The position numbers and the translations under genes are program-made. From the NCBI GenBank assembly GCA_020050435.1, contig JAGVKQ010000027.1:42038-106037 (forward strand): a stretch of 64,000 nucleotides of DNA. Reading direction: 5' to 3'. Below, piece by piece: positions 16,301 to 24,448 of this stretch. Each line of letters begins with the position of its first letter. Within the stretch, counting starts at the first letter, position 1. This DNA is from Candidatus Caenarcanales bacterium (GTDB lineage Bacteria; Cyanobacteriota; Vampirovibrionia; 2-02-FULL-35-15). Under the pieces are notes generated by a model that was not told the DNA's origin, searched no databases, and saw only the letters and a program-made list of their open reading frames with translations.

Positions 16301-18832
16301 ATGAAAAAATATTTATCTGTTTTTCTTGTTTTGGCTTTATTGTCCCCAAAAAGTTCATTTGCAATAACCCCACCGTTAGCCAATGAAGAGATTATAGGTA
16401 CTGTTAATGGTGAAGATCTCCCTCTAAAAGAATTTACTAGACTTATAAATGCTCAAAGAAAAACTTTTCGCCAAAGTTTAAATTATGACTTATTTTCAAA
16501 GACTTCTTCATCGAAAAGAAAAGAACTTTTAGGAAAAGCTAAAAATGATGGATTGGCTGTTCCCTATGAAGATTTCAGCATAGCTTGGGGAAATCTATTG
16601 AAAAATTATTCTGGGATTGGAAATTTAGAGAAAAAAGGTAAAGAAAATAAACTTCTCCTTGTAGATATTCAAAGAAAACTTGAAGACAATATTTTATTAG
16701 ATAAATACTTTGACAAACATATTAAAACAAAGCTTTTAGGTTTAATGGTAGATGAAGCTATTGTTTTAAGTGAAGCAAAGCAAAGAAATCTTAAAGTTGG
16801 TGAAGAAGACATCAGAAATAAGCTTGATCTTATTAAAGAAAAACATGGTGGTGATAGCGGTTTTATTAAATTTTTAGCAACAAATAATGCAACTGTTGAA
16901 GATGCTAAGCAAGAAATTAAAAATCAGCTTTTATATCAAATGGTAAAAGATTCAGTTTCAAAAGAGTTGCAAACTGATAACAAAGAAAAGATAAAAGCAT
17001 ACTTCAATATTAAAAAACGCAGTGCTGATATAGACATAAGTTCAGAAAAAGTGTTTGGAAAAGACACATCTCTTCAAATGGCAGAAATTGTAAAAACTGA
17101 GTCCCCCGTTCAAGTAGTTAAAAAACAGCAAATAATTCAAGCTTCTGCTCCTCAAAAAACTAAAGCTGAAGACTTGCCGAATTTGAGTGAAATTACTCAA
17201 AAAATTACTATTGAGGTAAAAAAACAACTTTCTGATGAAATGAAATTACTTCAACAAAAACTAGAAGAAAATGAAATTCTTGTAAAGAATGAAAAAGAGA
17301 AATCAGATAAATTAGCTTTAGAATTGAAGAAGAAAGAAATTGCTGAAAAAGAGCTTCTTAAAAGACAAGCAGAATCTGAAAGTTTGGCTTTAGGGTTAAA
17401 AAAGAAGGAATTAGCTGAAAAAGAGCTTTTAAAAGAAAAAATAGAAACTGAGATGCAAGCAGAAACTCAAAGATTAGCTTTAGAGCTGAAAAATAAAGAA
17501 GAGTCTGAAAAGCAAAAAAATATTGAAGCGCAAAGATTAGCGATTGAACTTAAAAATAAAATAGAGATTGAAAATCAAAGAAATTTAGAAAGAGAAAAAT
17601 TGGCTTTAGAACTAAAAAATAAACAGCTAGAGGCTGAAAAACTAACTTTGGAACTTAGAAAGAAAGAAGAAATAAATAAGGATCTTTTACACAAGCAGGC
17701 AGAAGCAGAGAGCATTGTGTTAGAGCTTAATAAGCAAAAAGAAATTGGGAAGCAGTTTTTAAGAGAAAGTCAAAATAAAGAACATGAAGAGAAGATTTTT
17801 GCTGGGAAATTTGAAAAAGAACAAAGAGAAGTTAGGAAAGCTGAAAAAATTGCTGACGGAAAAATTTTAAAAGAACAACATGACATGCAAAAAGCAGTAA
17901 AAGAAATACAAAGGGCTAAAAAGCTTGCTCAGCAAACAATGCTAAAAGAGCAAAAAGAAATGCAAATGGCTGAAATGGCAAAAGCTAAAGAAGATAAGTT
18001 AGCTCTTGAGAAAAAGTTTAATGAGGAAAGAGAAATGAAAAGAGCTGAAAAGCTTGCTCAGGATAAAATGTTGAAAGAGCAAAAAGAGATACAAATGGCT
18101 GAGATGGCAAAAGCTAAAGAAGACAAATTAGCTCTTGAGAAAAAGCTTAATGAAGAAATAGAAATGAAAAGAGTTGAAAAGCTTGCATTTGAGAACATGT
18201 TAAAGGTTCAGAAAGAAATGCAAATGGCTGAAATGGCAAAAGCTAAAGAAGATAAGGTGGCTTTTGAGAAAAAACTGAAAGAAGAGAGAGAAACTAAAAG
18301 AGCACAAGAGATGGCTGAGAGACTTAAATTGAAAGAAGCTAGAATTGCCGAAAGAATGAAAAGAAAAGAAATAGAGATCAAGTCAATTCAGGATTCCAAT
18401 CCAAAAATTAGATTTTCATATCAACCTGTTGGCTTTACTCCCGTCCAACCTCCAATTTCATTGAAAAGTCTGGAAAGCACAATTCCTATGAGTAAGAGTG
18501 TTGGATATGTACCTGTTAATAATATTAACTTTAAAGTAACCGCTCCAATGAATAAAAAAATAGAGTCAAATAAGCCATTAGACGCAATTACAAAGAAAGA
18601 GCCTGTAGCTGTAGTTTTTGATAAAAAGCTAGAAGAAAAACGTAAAAAAGATCTTAAGAAAAAGATTGAAAAATATGCAATGAAAAAGAATCTTAAAAAT
18701 GGAAACCAACTTGTCCCAGGTGAACCAGTTATTACTGAACGCACAGAAATGGTTGAAGGACAACAGCAAAGTGCTCATGAGCTTAGAGAATTAAGAAACA
18801 AAGTTGAAGAGAAAAAAATCTCAGGAAATTAG
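16301..18832 (+). CDS. Secreted SurA_N-like protein with long coiled coil
   Basis: 843 residues. Residues 1-21 form a clear signal peptide ending SSFA. Residues about 28-235 look like the N-terminal chaperone domain of SurA/PrsA-type proteins (IIGTVNGEDLPLKEF, then MVDEAIVLSEAKQRNLKVGEEDI). No peptidyl-prolyl isomerase domain follows. Instead residues about 300-700 are a Lys/Glu/Ala-rich coiled coil, including three 43-residue repeats, then a Pro-containing segment and a basic C-terminus. The layout recalls TolA-like envelope-spanning rods as well as periplasmic chaperones. A gaagg-type ribosome-binding site precedes the ATG. Function beyond 'envelope' is unknown. The TAG stop lies at the edge of a degenerate palindrome. 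Confidence 0.75.
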   Translation: MKKYLSVFLVLALLSPKSSFAITPPLANEEIIGTVNGEDLPLKEFTRLINAQRKTFRQSLNYDLFSKTSSSKRKELLGKAKNDGLAVPYEDFSIAWGNLLKNYSGIGNLEKKGKENKLLLVDIQRKLEDNILLDKYFDKHIKTKLLGLMVDEAIVLSEAKQRNLKVGEEDIRNKLDLIKEKHGGDSGFIKFLATNNATVEDAKQEIKNQLLYQMVKDSVSKELQTDNKEKIKAYFNIKKRSADIDISSEKVFGKDTSLQMAEIVKTESPVQVVKKQQIIQASAPQKTKAEDLPNLSEITQKITIEVKKQLSDEMKLLQQKLEENEILVKNEKEKSDKLALELKKKEIAEKELLKRQAESESLALGLKKKELAEKELLKEKIETEMQAETQRLALELKNKEESEKQKNIEAQRLAIELKNKIEIENQRNLEREKLALELKNKQLEAEKLTLELRKKEEINKDLLHKQAEAESIVLELNKQKEIGKQFLRESQNKEHEEKIFAGKFEKEQREVRKAEKIADGKILKEQHDMQKAVKEIQRAKKLAQQTMLKEQKEMQMAEMAKAKEDKLALEKKFNEEREMKRAEKLAQDKMLKEQKEIQMAEMAKAKEDKLALEKKLNEEIEMKRVEKLAFENMLKVQKEMQMAEMAKAKEDKVAFEKKLKEERETKRAQEMAERLKLKEARIAERMKRKEIEIKSIQDSNPKIRFSYQPVGFTPVQPPISLKSLESTIPMSKSVGYVPVNNINFKVTAPMNKKIESNKPLDAITKKEPVAVVFDKKLEEKRKKDLKKKIEKYAMKKNLKNGNQLVPGEPVITERTEMVEGQQQSAHELRELRNKVEEKKISGN
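17924..18310 (+). repeat. Three 129-bp tandem repeats in the coiled-coil gene
   Basis: Units begin at 17924, 18053 and 18182, exactly 129 bases apart, encoding 43-residue segments that share MLKEQKE, QMAEMAKAKEDK and LALEKK. Forty-three is close to, but not a multiple of, the seven-residue coiled-coil period, so the repeat implies a regular stutter. Confidence 0.9.
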
Positions 18833-18906
18833 TAGAAGAGATGCCATGACGGGGCGTCTGTACGAGAAATAAATCTTTAAGTGATTTTATAATGGCGTCT
18901 GTACGG
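18832..18906. repeat. Degenerate palindrome and half-copy of the CGTACAGACGCC family
   Basis: 18832-18862 runs from GTAG to CTGTAC with a right arm ggggcgtct matching palindrome H, while the left arm agatgcc is decayed. A second fragment, ggcgtctgtacgg, occurs at 18894-18906. Both lie between the coiled-coil gene and leuB. Confidence 0.65.
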
Positions 18907-18938
18907 ATTTTAATATCTTTTGTGAAGAGGTTATAATA

Positions 18939-18957
18939 ATTCTCTGCATAGGAGAAT
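18939..18957 (+). promoter_or_regulatory. Hairpin overlapping the leuB ribosome-binding site
   Basis: attctc (18939-18944) can pair with gagaat (18952-18957) around the loop tgcatag. The right arm carries the aggag-type Shine-Dalgarno placed correctly for the ATG at 18961. TATAAT at 18932-18937 may be the -10, in which case the transcript would start within the hairpin, so the stem may not form fully in the RNA. A weak -35 only. Confidence 0.35.
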
Positions 18958-18960
18958 ATT

Positions 18961-20052
18961 ATGATTTCAAAGAAAATAACTTTATTAAGTGGAGATGGAA
19001 TAGGACCAGAAGTATCAGTTGAAGCTGAAAAATTATTAAAATTAATCGAAAAAGAATTTAACTATAAATTTGAAATAATTAAAAAAGATTTTGGTGGATG
19101 TGCCATTGATAAACATGGAGTCCCACTTCCTGAAGACACTTTAGAAACCTGTAAAAAATCAGATGCAGTGCTTTTAGCTGCTATTGGTGGACCTAAATAC
19201 GACAATCTTCCTCGTGAAAAACGCCCTGAAAGTGGTCTGCTTGGTTTGCGTGCAGGTCTTCAAGCTTTTGCAAATCTTAGACCAGCAGTAGTTTTTGATT
19301 CTCTTGTAGATAGTTCTACGATTAAAAAAGAAGTCTTAGCTGGAACAGATATCATGGTTATTCGTGAACTTACTGGTGGAGTATATTTTGGAAAACCCAG
19401 AGGAATTGAAGTAAGAAATGGTGAGAGAGTTGGCTTTAATAATATGATTTATTCTGAGTCAGAGGTGGTAAGAATAGCTAAAGTAGCTTTTGAGATAGCT
19501 AGAAAAAGAAATAAAAAAGTTACATCTATTGATAAAGCAAATGTATTAGATGTCTCACAACTTTGGAGAGATGTAGTTGTAGAAGTTTCTAAGTCATATT
19601 CTGATGTAACTTTAGAGCATCTTTATATAGATAATGCTGCAATGCAACTAATTAAAAACCCAAAGCAGTTTGATGTGATTTTAGCTGAGAATTTATTTGG
19701 AGATATTTTATCTGATGAAGCCAGCATGCTGACAGGAAGTATAGGAATGTTACCTAGTGCATCTCTTGGAGATGGTACGTATCCTGCTATTTATGAACCA
19801 GTTCATGGTAGTGCACCTGATATAGCTGGAAAAAATTTGGCAAATCCTATGGCCATGATGCTTTCAGTGGCTATGATGTTTAAGTATAGCTTTAACGATG
19901 AAAAGGTCTATGATGCTATAAATATCGCTGTTAAGAATGTTCTAGATAAAGGGCTAAGAACAAAAGACATTTATCAGGATGGGAAAATGTTGTTGGGTAC
20001 TAAAGAGATGGGTGAAGCTCTATGTAAGGAGTTTTCTGTTTGTAAAGTCTAA
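18961..20052 (+). CDS. leuB: 3-isopropylmalate dehydrogenase
   Basis: Oxidatively decarboxylates 3-isopropylmalate in leucine synthesis. 363 residues. LLSGDGIGPEV at the N-terminus, GLLGLRAGLQAFANLRPA (substrate arginines), VIRELTGGVYFG, TSIDKANVLDVSQLWR (catalytic Lys), ILAENLFGDILSDEASMLTG and VHGSAPDIAGKNLANP are all family signatures, and LLGLR separates it from isocitrate dehydrogenase. A good aggag ribosome-binding site precedes the ATG. The other leu genes are not in this window, so leucine synthesis genes are scattered. Confidence 0.97.
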   Translation: MISKKITLLSGDGIGPEVSVEAEKLLKLIEKEFNYKFEIIKKDFGGCAIDKHGVPLPEDTLETCKKSDAVLLAAIGGPKYDNLPREKRPESGLLGLRAGLQAFANLRPAVVFDSLVDSSTIKKEVLAGTDIMVIRELTGGVYFGKPRGIEVRNGERVGFNNMIYSESEVVRIAKVAFEIARKRNKKVTSIDKANVLDVSQLWRDVVVEVSKSYSDVTLEHLYIDNAAMQLIKNPKQFDVILAENLFGDILSDEASMLTGSIGMLPSASLGDGTYPAIYEPVHGSAPDIAGKNLANPMAMMLSVAMMFKYSFNDEKVYDAINIAVKNVLDKGLRTKDIYQDGKMLLGTKEMGEALCKEFSVCKV

Positions 20053-20149
20053 AGTCCCCTTATTTCTCTAGGTCTTATTACCTATCTTCTTTTACTTGCT
20101 TTTAACCTTTGACTGTTAGTCTTTTCCTAACGTATAGCGAGGTATTGCT

Positions 20150-21154
20150 ATGTTTTTTTTATCCATAGTTCCTTATGCACTATTTGGTTATTATGGTTCA
20201 CAACCAACTACAAAGCTAGGGCAGGCTGAACAATCTTTGATGAACTTAGAATCAACGCTTTCAAGCATGATTTTAAGTCCTCAGCAAAATGACTCTTATC
20301 CAGGAGATGAATCTTCTGACCCCATCGCTGTTCGTAATTCAACTATTACAGAAATTGAAAATCAAATGAGTGCAAAGAGACAAGAAATTATGGAATCACT
20401 TGCACTTGGTAATGCTAGTTCTCAGGAAGCACAAGCTTTTATGAATAGAAGTGAGCAGATAAGTGCTCAAAAAGTTGGTGTCGAGATTAGATTAAGAGAT
20501 TTGTCTAAACTGTCTTATGCTTTAGATAATGGAATCGGTCTGAATTATCTCGTATCTGGAGTAGATAATGCTGACATGTACTCTGTTTACGAAGAGTTAG
20601 AGCAAACTTTTGAATACAAAAGCTTCTTAAATAAACAAGGTTCTTTTTGGAAAGAAGTTTCTAATATATATTTAAAAGAACAACAAAAAAAATCACCTAA
20701 CTCGGAAGCTACTAAACAATTTGAACACAATATGCAATTGAGTGCATTTGCTGGACTAGAAAGAATTATAGGAATTTCAGATTTATATAACTCAACGCTT
20801 GCAGGAAAAGGGTCTGCTGATGTACCTGTGCCTGATGCTACAGGAGCTAAAATGAAGCAAGATATTTTTTATGAACAACAGCTTTATTTAAAGGGCTTAA
20901 ATGATTCTAAAAATAAACCTTGGTATAGTGACATTGTTAAAACAGCCTTGGATAGAAACACAGATTTATCTGCAGAGTTGAATAAAGTAAAAGAAACCAT
21001 AAGACAATATGATGAAAAAATAAATGCTGCTGGATCAAAAAATTATTCTGGAACTGATAAATTAAGAAGTGAGCAAGAAAGCTATAACAGTTTAAAAACC
21101 AGTCTAGAGAGTGAAATCGCATTTGTGCAAGAAATTATTTCTGGTACAACCTAG
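20150..21154 (+). CDS. Hypothetical coiled-coil protein, 334 residues
   Basis: No family recognised. The N-terminus MFFLSIVPYALFGYYGS is a short hydrophobic stretch that could be a membrane anchor or poor signal peptide, without basic residues before it. The rest is soluble with helices likely to coil at about residues 85-120 and 265-325 (ELNKVKETIRQYDEKI, LRSEQESYNSLKTSLESEI). A gcgagg ribosome-binding site is six bases before the ATG. It lies after leuB by 97 bases and is convergent with a small minus-strand frame. Secreted or envelope location is inference. Confidence 0.72.
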   Translation: MFFLSIVPYALFGYYGSQPTTKLGQAEQSLMNLESTLSSMILSPQQNDSYPGDESSDPIAVRNSTITEIENQMSAKRQEIMESLALGNASSQEAQAFMNRSEQISAQKVGVEIRLRDLSKLSYALDNGIGLNYLVSGVDNADMYSVYEELEQTFEYKSFLNKQGSFWKEVSNIYLKEQQKKSPNSEATKQFEHNMQLSAFAGLERIIGISDLYNSTLAGKGSADVPVPDATGAKMKQDIFYEQQLYLKGLNDSKNKPWYSDIVKTALDRNTDLSAELNKVKETIRQYDEKINAAGSKNYSGTDKLRSEQESYNSLKTSLESEIAFVQEIISGTT

Positions 21155-21208
21155 AGTTAATGTTTTAAATGGCTAAATAAATCTGCTTTTGTTTACGGTT
21201 CCTAATTC

Positions 21209-21430
21209 TTACTTCACTCCTATTAAAATTTCATTTTCAATTCCAGGTGATAACTCCTTTAACTCTTTATAAGCTTTCTCCAGAGATTCAGGATTAGGAT
21301 TATTGTAAAGAACGTCTATGTAGTTTCTAAGTGCTTCTCTTAGGACATGTGTTGAGGCAGGTTTCAAACCTGCCTTTACTTCTTTTTTAGCACTCCGACA
21401 CCAAAAGGCTTTCATCGGTAACTCAAACAT
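21209..21430 (-). CDS. Small hypothetical protein containing a palindrome-encoded peptide
   Basis: The frame opens at 21502, but the ATG at 21430 has a gagg ribosome-binding site and yields about 73 residues (MFELPMKAFWCRSAKK...). The middle stretch VKAGLKPAST is encoded by a dispersed palindrome, and the rest (LREALRNYIDVLYNNPNPES, ELKELSPGIENEILIGVK) looks like an ordinary small helical protein. It may be a gene that has absorbed a repeat, or a marginal gene. No family recognised. Confidence 0.5.
   Translation of the reverse strand: MFELPMKAFWCRSAKKEVKAGLKPASTHVLREALRNYIDVLYNNPNPESLEKAYKELKELSPGIENEILIGVK
21351..21381. repeat. Palindrome B (arms GTTGAGGCA / TGCCTTTACTT)
   Basis: aggcaggttt (21355-21364), centre c, aaacctgcct (21366-21375) is a perfect inverted repeat. 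The outer sequence gttgaggca and tgcctttactt is identical to that of palindrome E at 41392, whose core is different. It lies inside the small minus-strand frame and encodes AGLKPA there. Confidence 0.85.
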
Positions 21431-21519
21431 ATAAGTACCCTCTATTTCTATCAAATTTTTACTAAGTATTATGATTATACTATAACTGGTAATACATTTC
21501 AAGTGGCTTAGGGAACAAC

Positions 21520-22146
21520 TTATTGTTTGTCATCTGACTTCTTCTGTCCTATTTTTGGTTCAGTTCCATTTAGAAGTCTCTTAATATTATCCTTGTGTCT
21601 TATGCCTACTATATATGAAGCAGCTAATATCCCAAAAATTATATATGGTAATGGTCTGTGAAAAAGAAAAAACCATAGAGGTACCAGTGGTACAGCAATG
21701 ATAGAACCAACTGAGGAATACTTAGAAGTGTAAACAATTAGAGCCCATAAAACTATAGTAATTAAGGCTATTTCCCAGCTAAAAGCTGCTACTACTCCAA
21801 GTCCTGTAGCAGAAGATTTACCACCCTTAAATCCAAGAAAAATAGATTTACTGTGTCCAAGTAAACAAATCAATCCAACAACAACAACTATAAAAGAAGA
21901 GTCTACAAATTTTGAACAAAAATAAACAGGTAAAAATCCTTTTACAATATCAATAGTAAAAGTAATCAATGCTGGCCCTTTTCCAAGAGTTCTTAAAACA
22001 TTTGTAGCACCAGTGCTTCCGCTTCCAATCTTTGTAAGGTCTATACCTTTTAGTCTGCCTATCCAATAACCTGTAGGAATAGAGCCGCATAAATACCCAA
22101 TAGAGACCCACATAATAAAGGTTATAAATTTTGAAATATCTACCAT
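21520..22146 (-). CDS. plsY: Acyl-phosphate--glycerol-3-phosphate acyltransferase PlsY
   Basis: Membrane enzyme that makes lysophosphatidic acid from acyl-phosphate and glycerol 3-phosphate. 208 residues with about five hydrophobic segments. The three PlsY motifs are visible: LCGSIPTGYWIGRLKGIDLT (about 19-38), GSGSTGATNVLRTLGKGPA (about 41-59), and the glycine-rich FLGFKGGKSSATGLGV (about 103-118). It is divergent from purM with only 15 bases between starts, so the two promoters must overlap coding sequence. No plsX is present in the window. Confidence 0.95.
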   Translation of the reverse strand: MVDISKFITFIMWVSIGYLCGSIPTGYWIGRLKGIDLTKIGSGSTGATNVLRTLGKGPALITFTIDIVKGFLPVYFCSKFVDSSFIVVVVGLICLLGHSKSIFLGFKGGKSSATGLGVVAAFSWEIALITIVLWALIVYTSKYSSVGSIIAVPLVPLWFFLFHRPLPYIIFGILAASYIVGIRHKDNIKRLLNGTEPKIGQKKSDDKQ

Positions 22147-22161
22147 ACGTTATCATTTTAT

Positions 22162-23232
22162 ATGATGACTAAAAATCTTACATATAAAGACAGCGGAGTT
22201 GATATAGAAGCCGGGAATAAAACGATTGATTATATTAAACCTTTAGCTAAAAGAACAAATAGAAAAGAAGTTTTATCTGGCGTTGGTGGATTTAGTGGTC
22301 TTTTTGCAATCCCTCAAGGCTATAAAGAACCTGTTTTAGTAGCTAGTACTGATGGAGTTGGTACTAAGTTAAAACTTGCTTTTAAATTAAACATGCATGA
22401 AACAGTTGGTGTGGATCTTGTAGCTATGTGTGTAAATGATTTGATCTGTTGTGGTGCTGAACCAATCTTTTTCTTAGACTATTTTGCAACTGGAAAACTT
22501 TCTCCTGAGCAAGCCAGAGATGTAGTAAAAGGAATATCAGAAGGTTGTTTACAGTCAAACTGTACTTTATTAGGTGGAGAAACTGCTGAACTTCCTGGTT
22601 TCTATGAAAATGGAGAATATGATTTAGCTGGATTTTCTGTAGGCGTTGTAGAAAAAAGTAAGATTATTGATGGCTCTAAAATTAAAGAAGGTGATGTTCT
22701 AATAGGAATAGAAAGCTCAGGCTTACATAGTAATGGATATAGTCTTGCTCAAAAGGTTTGTTTTGAATTGGCTAATTGGGATTTAAATTATAAGCATCCA
22801 GAACTTTCTAAACCAATTGCAGAAGAGCTTTTAATACCCACTATTATTTATACAAAACTAATTAAAGATTTAATTTTAAAATTTGAAATTAAAGGCATAG
22901 CAAATATTACAGGTGGTGGCTTTACAGAGAATATTCCAAGGGTATTTCCAGAAAACATTTCTTGTGAAATAGATTTAAGTTCTTATTCAAGACCAAGAAT
23001 TTTTAAGATTCTTCAGGAAGTTGGTGGGATTGAAAGAGATGAAATGCTCAAGACATTCAATAATGGTCTTGGAATGGTTTTAATAACAAGTCCAGGTAAT
23101 GAGCAGAAAATAATTGATGAAGTTAAAGTCCATGGACTTAAAGCTTATAAAATAGGAATTACAAAAGAAGGAAATAATGTAGACGCTGGGTCACCCCGTG
23201 TCATATATAAAGGAGATTTCAATAATGCCTAA
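22162..23232 (+). CDS. purM: Phosphoribosylformylglycinamidine cyclo-ligase (AIR synthetase)
   Basis: ATP-dependent ring closure in purine synthesis. 356 residues. TYKDSGVDIEAGNKTIDYI at the N-terminus, VASTDGVGTKLKLAF, GVDLVAMCVNDLICCGAEP, FFLDYFATGKL and LLGGETAELPGFY are the standard PurM motifs, and AGFSVGVVEK follows. Two adjacent ATGs begin the gene. The last eight bases overlap the start of the peroxiredoxin gene, so the two are very likely co-transcribed. Confidence 0.96.
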   Translation: MMTKNLTYKDSGVDIEAGNKTIDYIKPLAKRTNRKEVLSGVGGFSGLFAIPQGYKEPVLVASTDGVGTKLKLAFKLNMHETVGVDLVAMCVNDLICCGAEPIFFLDYFATGKLSPEQARDVVKGISEGCLQSNCTLLGGETAELPGFYENGEYDLAGFSVGVVEKSKIIDGSKIKEGDVLIGIESSGLHSNGYSLAQKVCFELANWDLNYKHPELSKPIAEELLIPTIIYTKLIKDLILKFEIKGIANITGGGFTENIPRVFPENISCEIDLSSYSRPRIFKILQEVGGIERDEMLKTFNNGLGMVLITSPGNEQKIIDEVKVHGLKAYKIGITKEGNNVDAGSPRVIYKGDFNNA

Positions 23233-23725
23233 AGTCGCACCTAAAAAAACAGATATGCCTCAAGTGGGGGACAAAGCACCTGATTTTAATTCTCTAGATC
23301 AAACAGGTAAAAAAGTAGCTCTTAAAGAATTTAAGGGAAAGACTGTTCTTCTATATTTTTATCCTAAAGACAATACTCCAGGCTGTACAAAACAAGCTTG
23401 TAGCTTGAGAGATAGATTTTCTACATTGAAGAAAAAAGGAATTATTGTACTGGGCGTTAGCAAGGATAGTCAAAAATCACATCAAGGTTTTATAGAAAAA
23501 TATGACCTTCCCTTTACATTAATTTCAGATACAGATAAAGAGCTTCAATGTTCTTATGGAGTTTGGAAAGAAAAGAATATGTATGGAAAAAAAGTTATGG
23601 GTACAGCTAGAACTACTTTTGTAATTGGACCAGATCAAAAAATTGCTCATGTATTTAATAAAATAGACTGTGAAAATCACGCTGAAGAGGTTTTGGAGAA
23701 GTTAGAAGAATTGGGATTGGTTTAA
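23225..23725 (+). CDS. bcp: Thioredoxin-dependent peroxiredoxin (BCP/PrxQ type)
   Basis: 166 residues. The thiol peroxidase motif YPKDNTPGCTKQACSLRD carries the peroxidatic Cys54 and, five residues later, the resolving Cys59, the atypical 2-Cys arrangement of many PrxQ proteins. DKAPDFNSLDQTGKKVAL opens the domain. The frame is open from 23198, but ATG 23225 has a textbook aaggaga ribosome-binding site inside the end of purM and was chosen. The 3' end overlaps convergent nth by four bases. Removes hydrogen and organic peroxides using thioredoxin. Confidence 0.95.
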   Translation: MPKVAPKKTDMPQVGDKAPDFNSLDQTGKKVALKEFKGKTVLLYFYPKDNTPGCTKQACSLRDRFSTLKKKGIIVLGVSKDSQKSHQGFIEKYDLPFTLISDTDKELQCSYGVWKEKNMYGKKVMGTARTTFVIGPDQKIAHVFNKIDCENHAEEVLEKLEELGLV

Positions 23726-24354
23726 ATCGCTACAGACGGACAAATCCTATTTAATTTACAAATCTCACATTTAGGACGTCTGGCAATGCAGATTTTTCTT
23801 CCATGCCAAATTATCATATGACTAAAGTTTATCCATTCTTCTTTAGGAAGTAACTTGATCAGATCTTCTTCTATTTTTTTAGGGTCTTTATTCTTTGTTA
23901 AGCCAAGCTTTTCTGTGATCCTTATTACATGAGTGTCTACTACTACGCCAGTAGCTATATTAAAAGCATTTCCCATTACACAATTTGCAGTTTTTCTAGC
24001 TACACCAGGGAGCTCTAATAACTGGTCAAAATCTTTAGGGACTTTGCCATTATATTTTTTATCTATAATCTTTGCTGCCCCGATAATATTTTTAGCTTTA
24101 TTTCTGTAAAACCCTGTAGAGTAAATATCTTTTTCAAACTCTAGTAAATCTGTATTTGCAAAGTCTTTTATAGTTTTATACTTTTTAAATAACTTCTCTG
24201 TAACCATGTTTACTCTTTCATCTGTACATTGTGCAGAGAGAATAGTAGCTATGAGTAATTCATGTGGATTTTTAAAGTTTAGGGCACAGTGGGCATCTGG
24301 GTAAAGTTTTTTTAGTGACTTAAGTATTTCATTGATTTTTTCTTTTAATTTCAC
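23722..24354 (-). CDS. nth: Endonuclease III (DNA glycosylase/AP lyase)
   Basis: Base-excision repair of oxidised pyrimidines. 210 residues. The helix-hairpin-helix LPGVARKTANCVMGNAF contains the catalytic Lys, VVDTHVIRI the catalytic Asp, and the C-terminus holds the iron-sulfur cluster ligands in C-X6-C-X2-C-X5-C spacing (CIARRPKCEICKLNRIC). LLIATILSAQCTDERVN is the usual N-terminal signature. It is followed on the opposite strand by bcp with a four-base overlap, and a terminator-like hairpin of the upstream minus-strand gene ends 22 bases before its start. Confidence 0.97.
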   Translation of the reverse strand: MKLKEKINEILKSLKKLYPDAHCALNFKNPHELLIATILSAQCTDERVNMVTEKLFKKYKTIKDFANTDLLEFEKDIYSTGFYRNKAKNIIGAAKIIDKKYNGKVPKDFDQLLELPGVARKTANCVMGNAFNIATGVVVDTHVIRITEKLGLTKNKDPKKIEEDLIKLLPKEEWINFSHMIIWHGRKICIARRPKCEICKLNRICPSVAI

Positions 24355-24376
24355 AGGACATTATTATAAATGCAAA

Positions 24377-24400
24377 AAGGGCACATTGCAATGCGCCCTT
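24377..24400 (-). terminator. Rho-independent terminator / palindrome I
   Basis: Arms aagggcacattg and caatgcgccctt pair with one mismatch; on the minus strand the stem is followed by five T residues. It is placed to end transcription of the Ala-rich gene (24446-24994) ahead of nth. Its length and central symmetry resemble the dispersed palindromes, so it may be one of them put to use. Confidence 0.7.
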
Positions 24401-24401
24401 A

Positions 24402-24448
24402 CTTGAAACTTATCTTGTAACTTGAAACTTACAACTTATAACTTATTA
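24402..24448. repeat. Heptanucleotide tandem array H2 (CTTNNAA type)
   Basis: Units CTTGAAA, (CTTAT, five bases), CTTGTAA, CTTGAAA, CTTACAA, CTTATAA, CTTATTA. The same family as array H1. It abuts the terminator hairpin and covers the stop codon of the Ala-rich gene on the minus strand. Confidence 0.82.
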
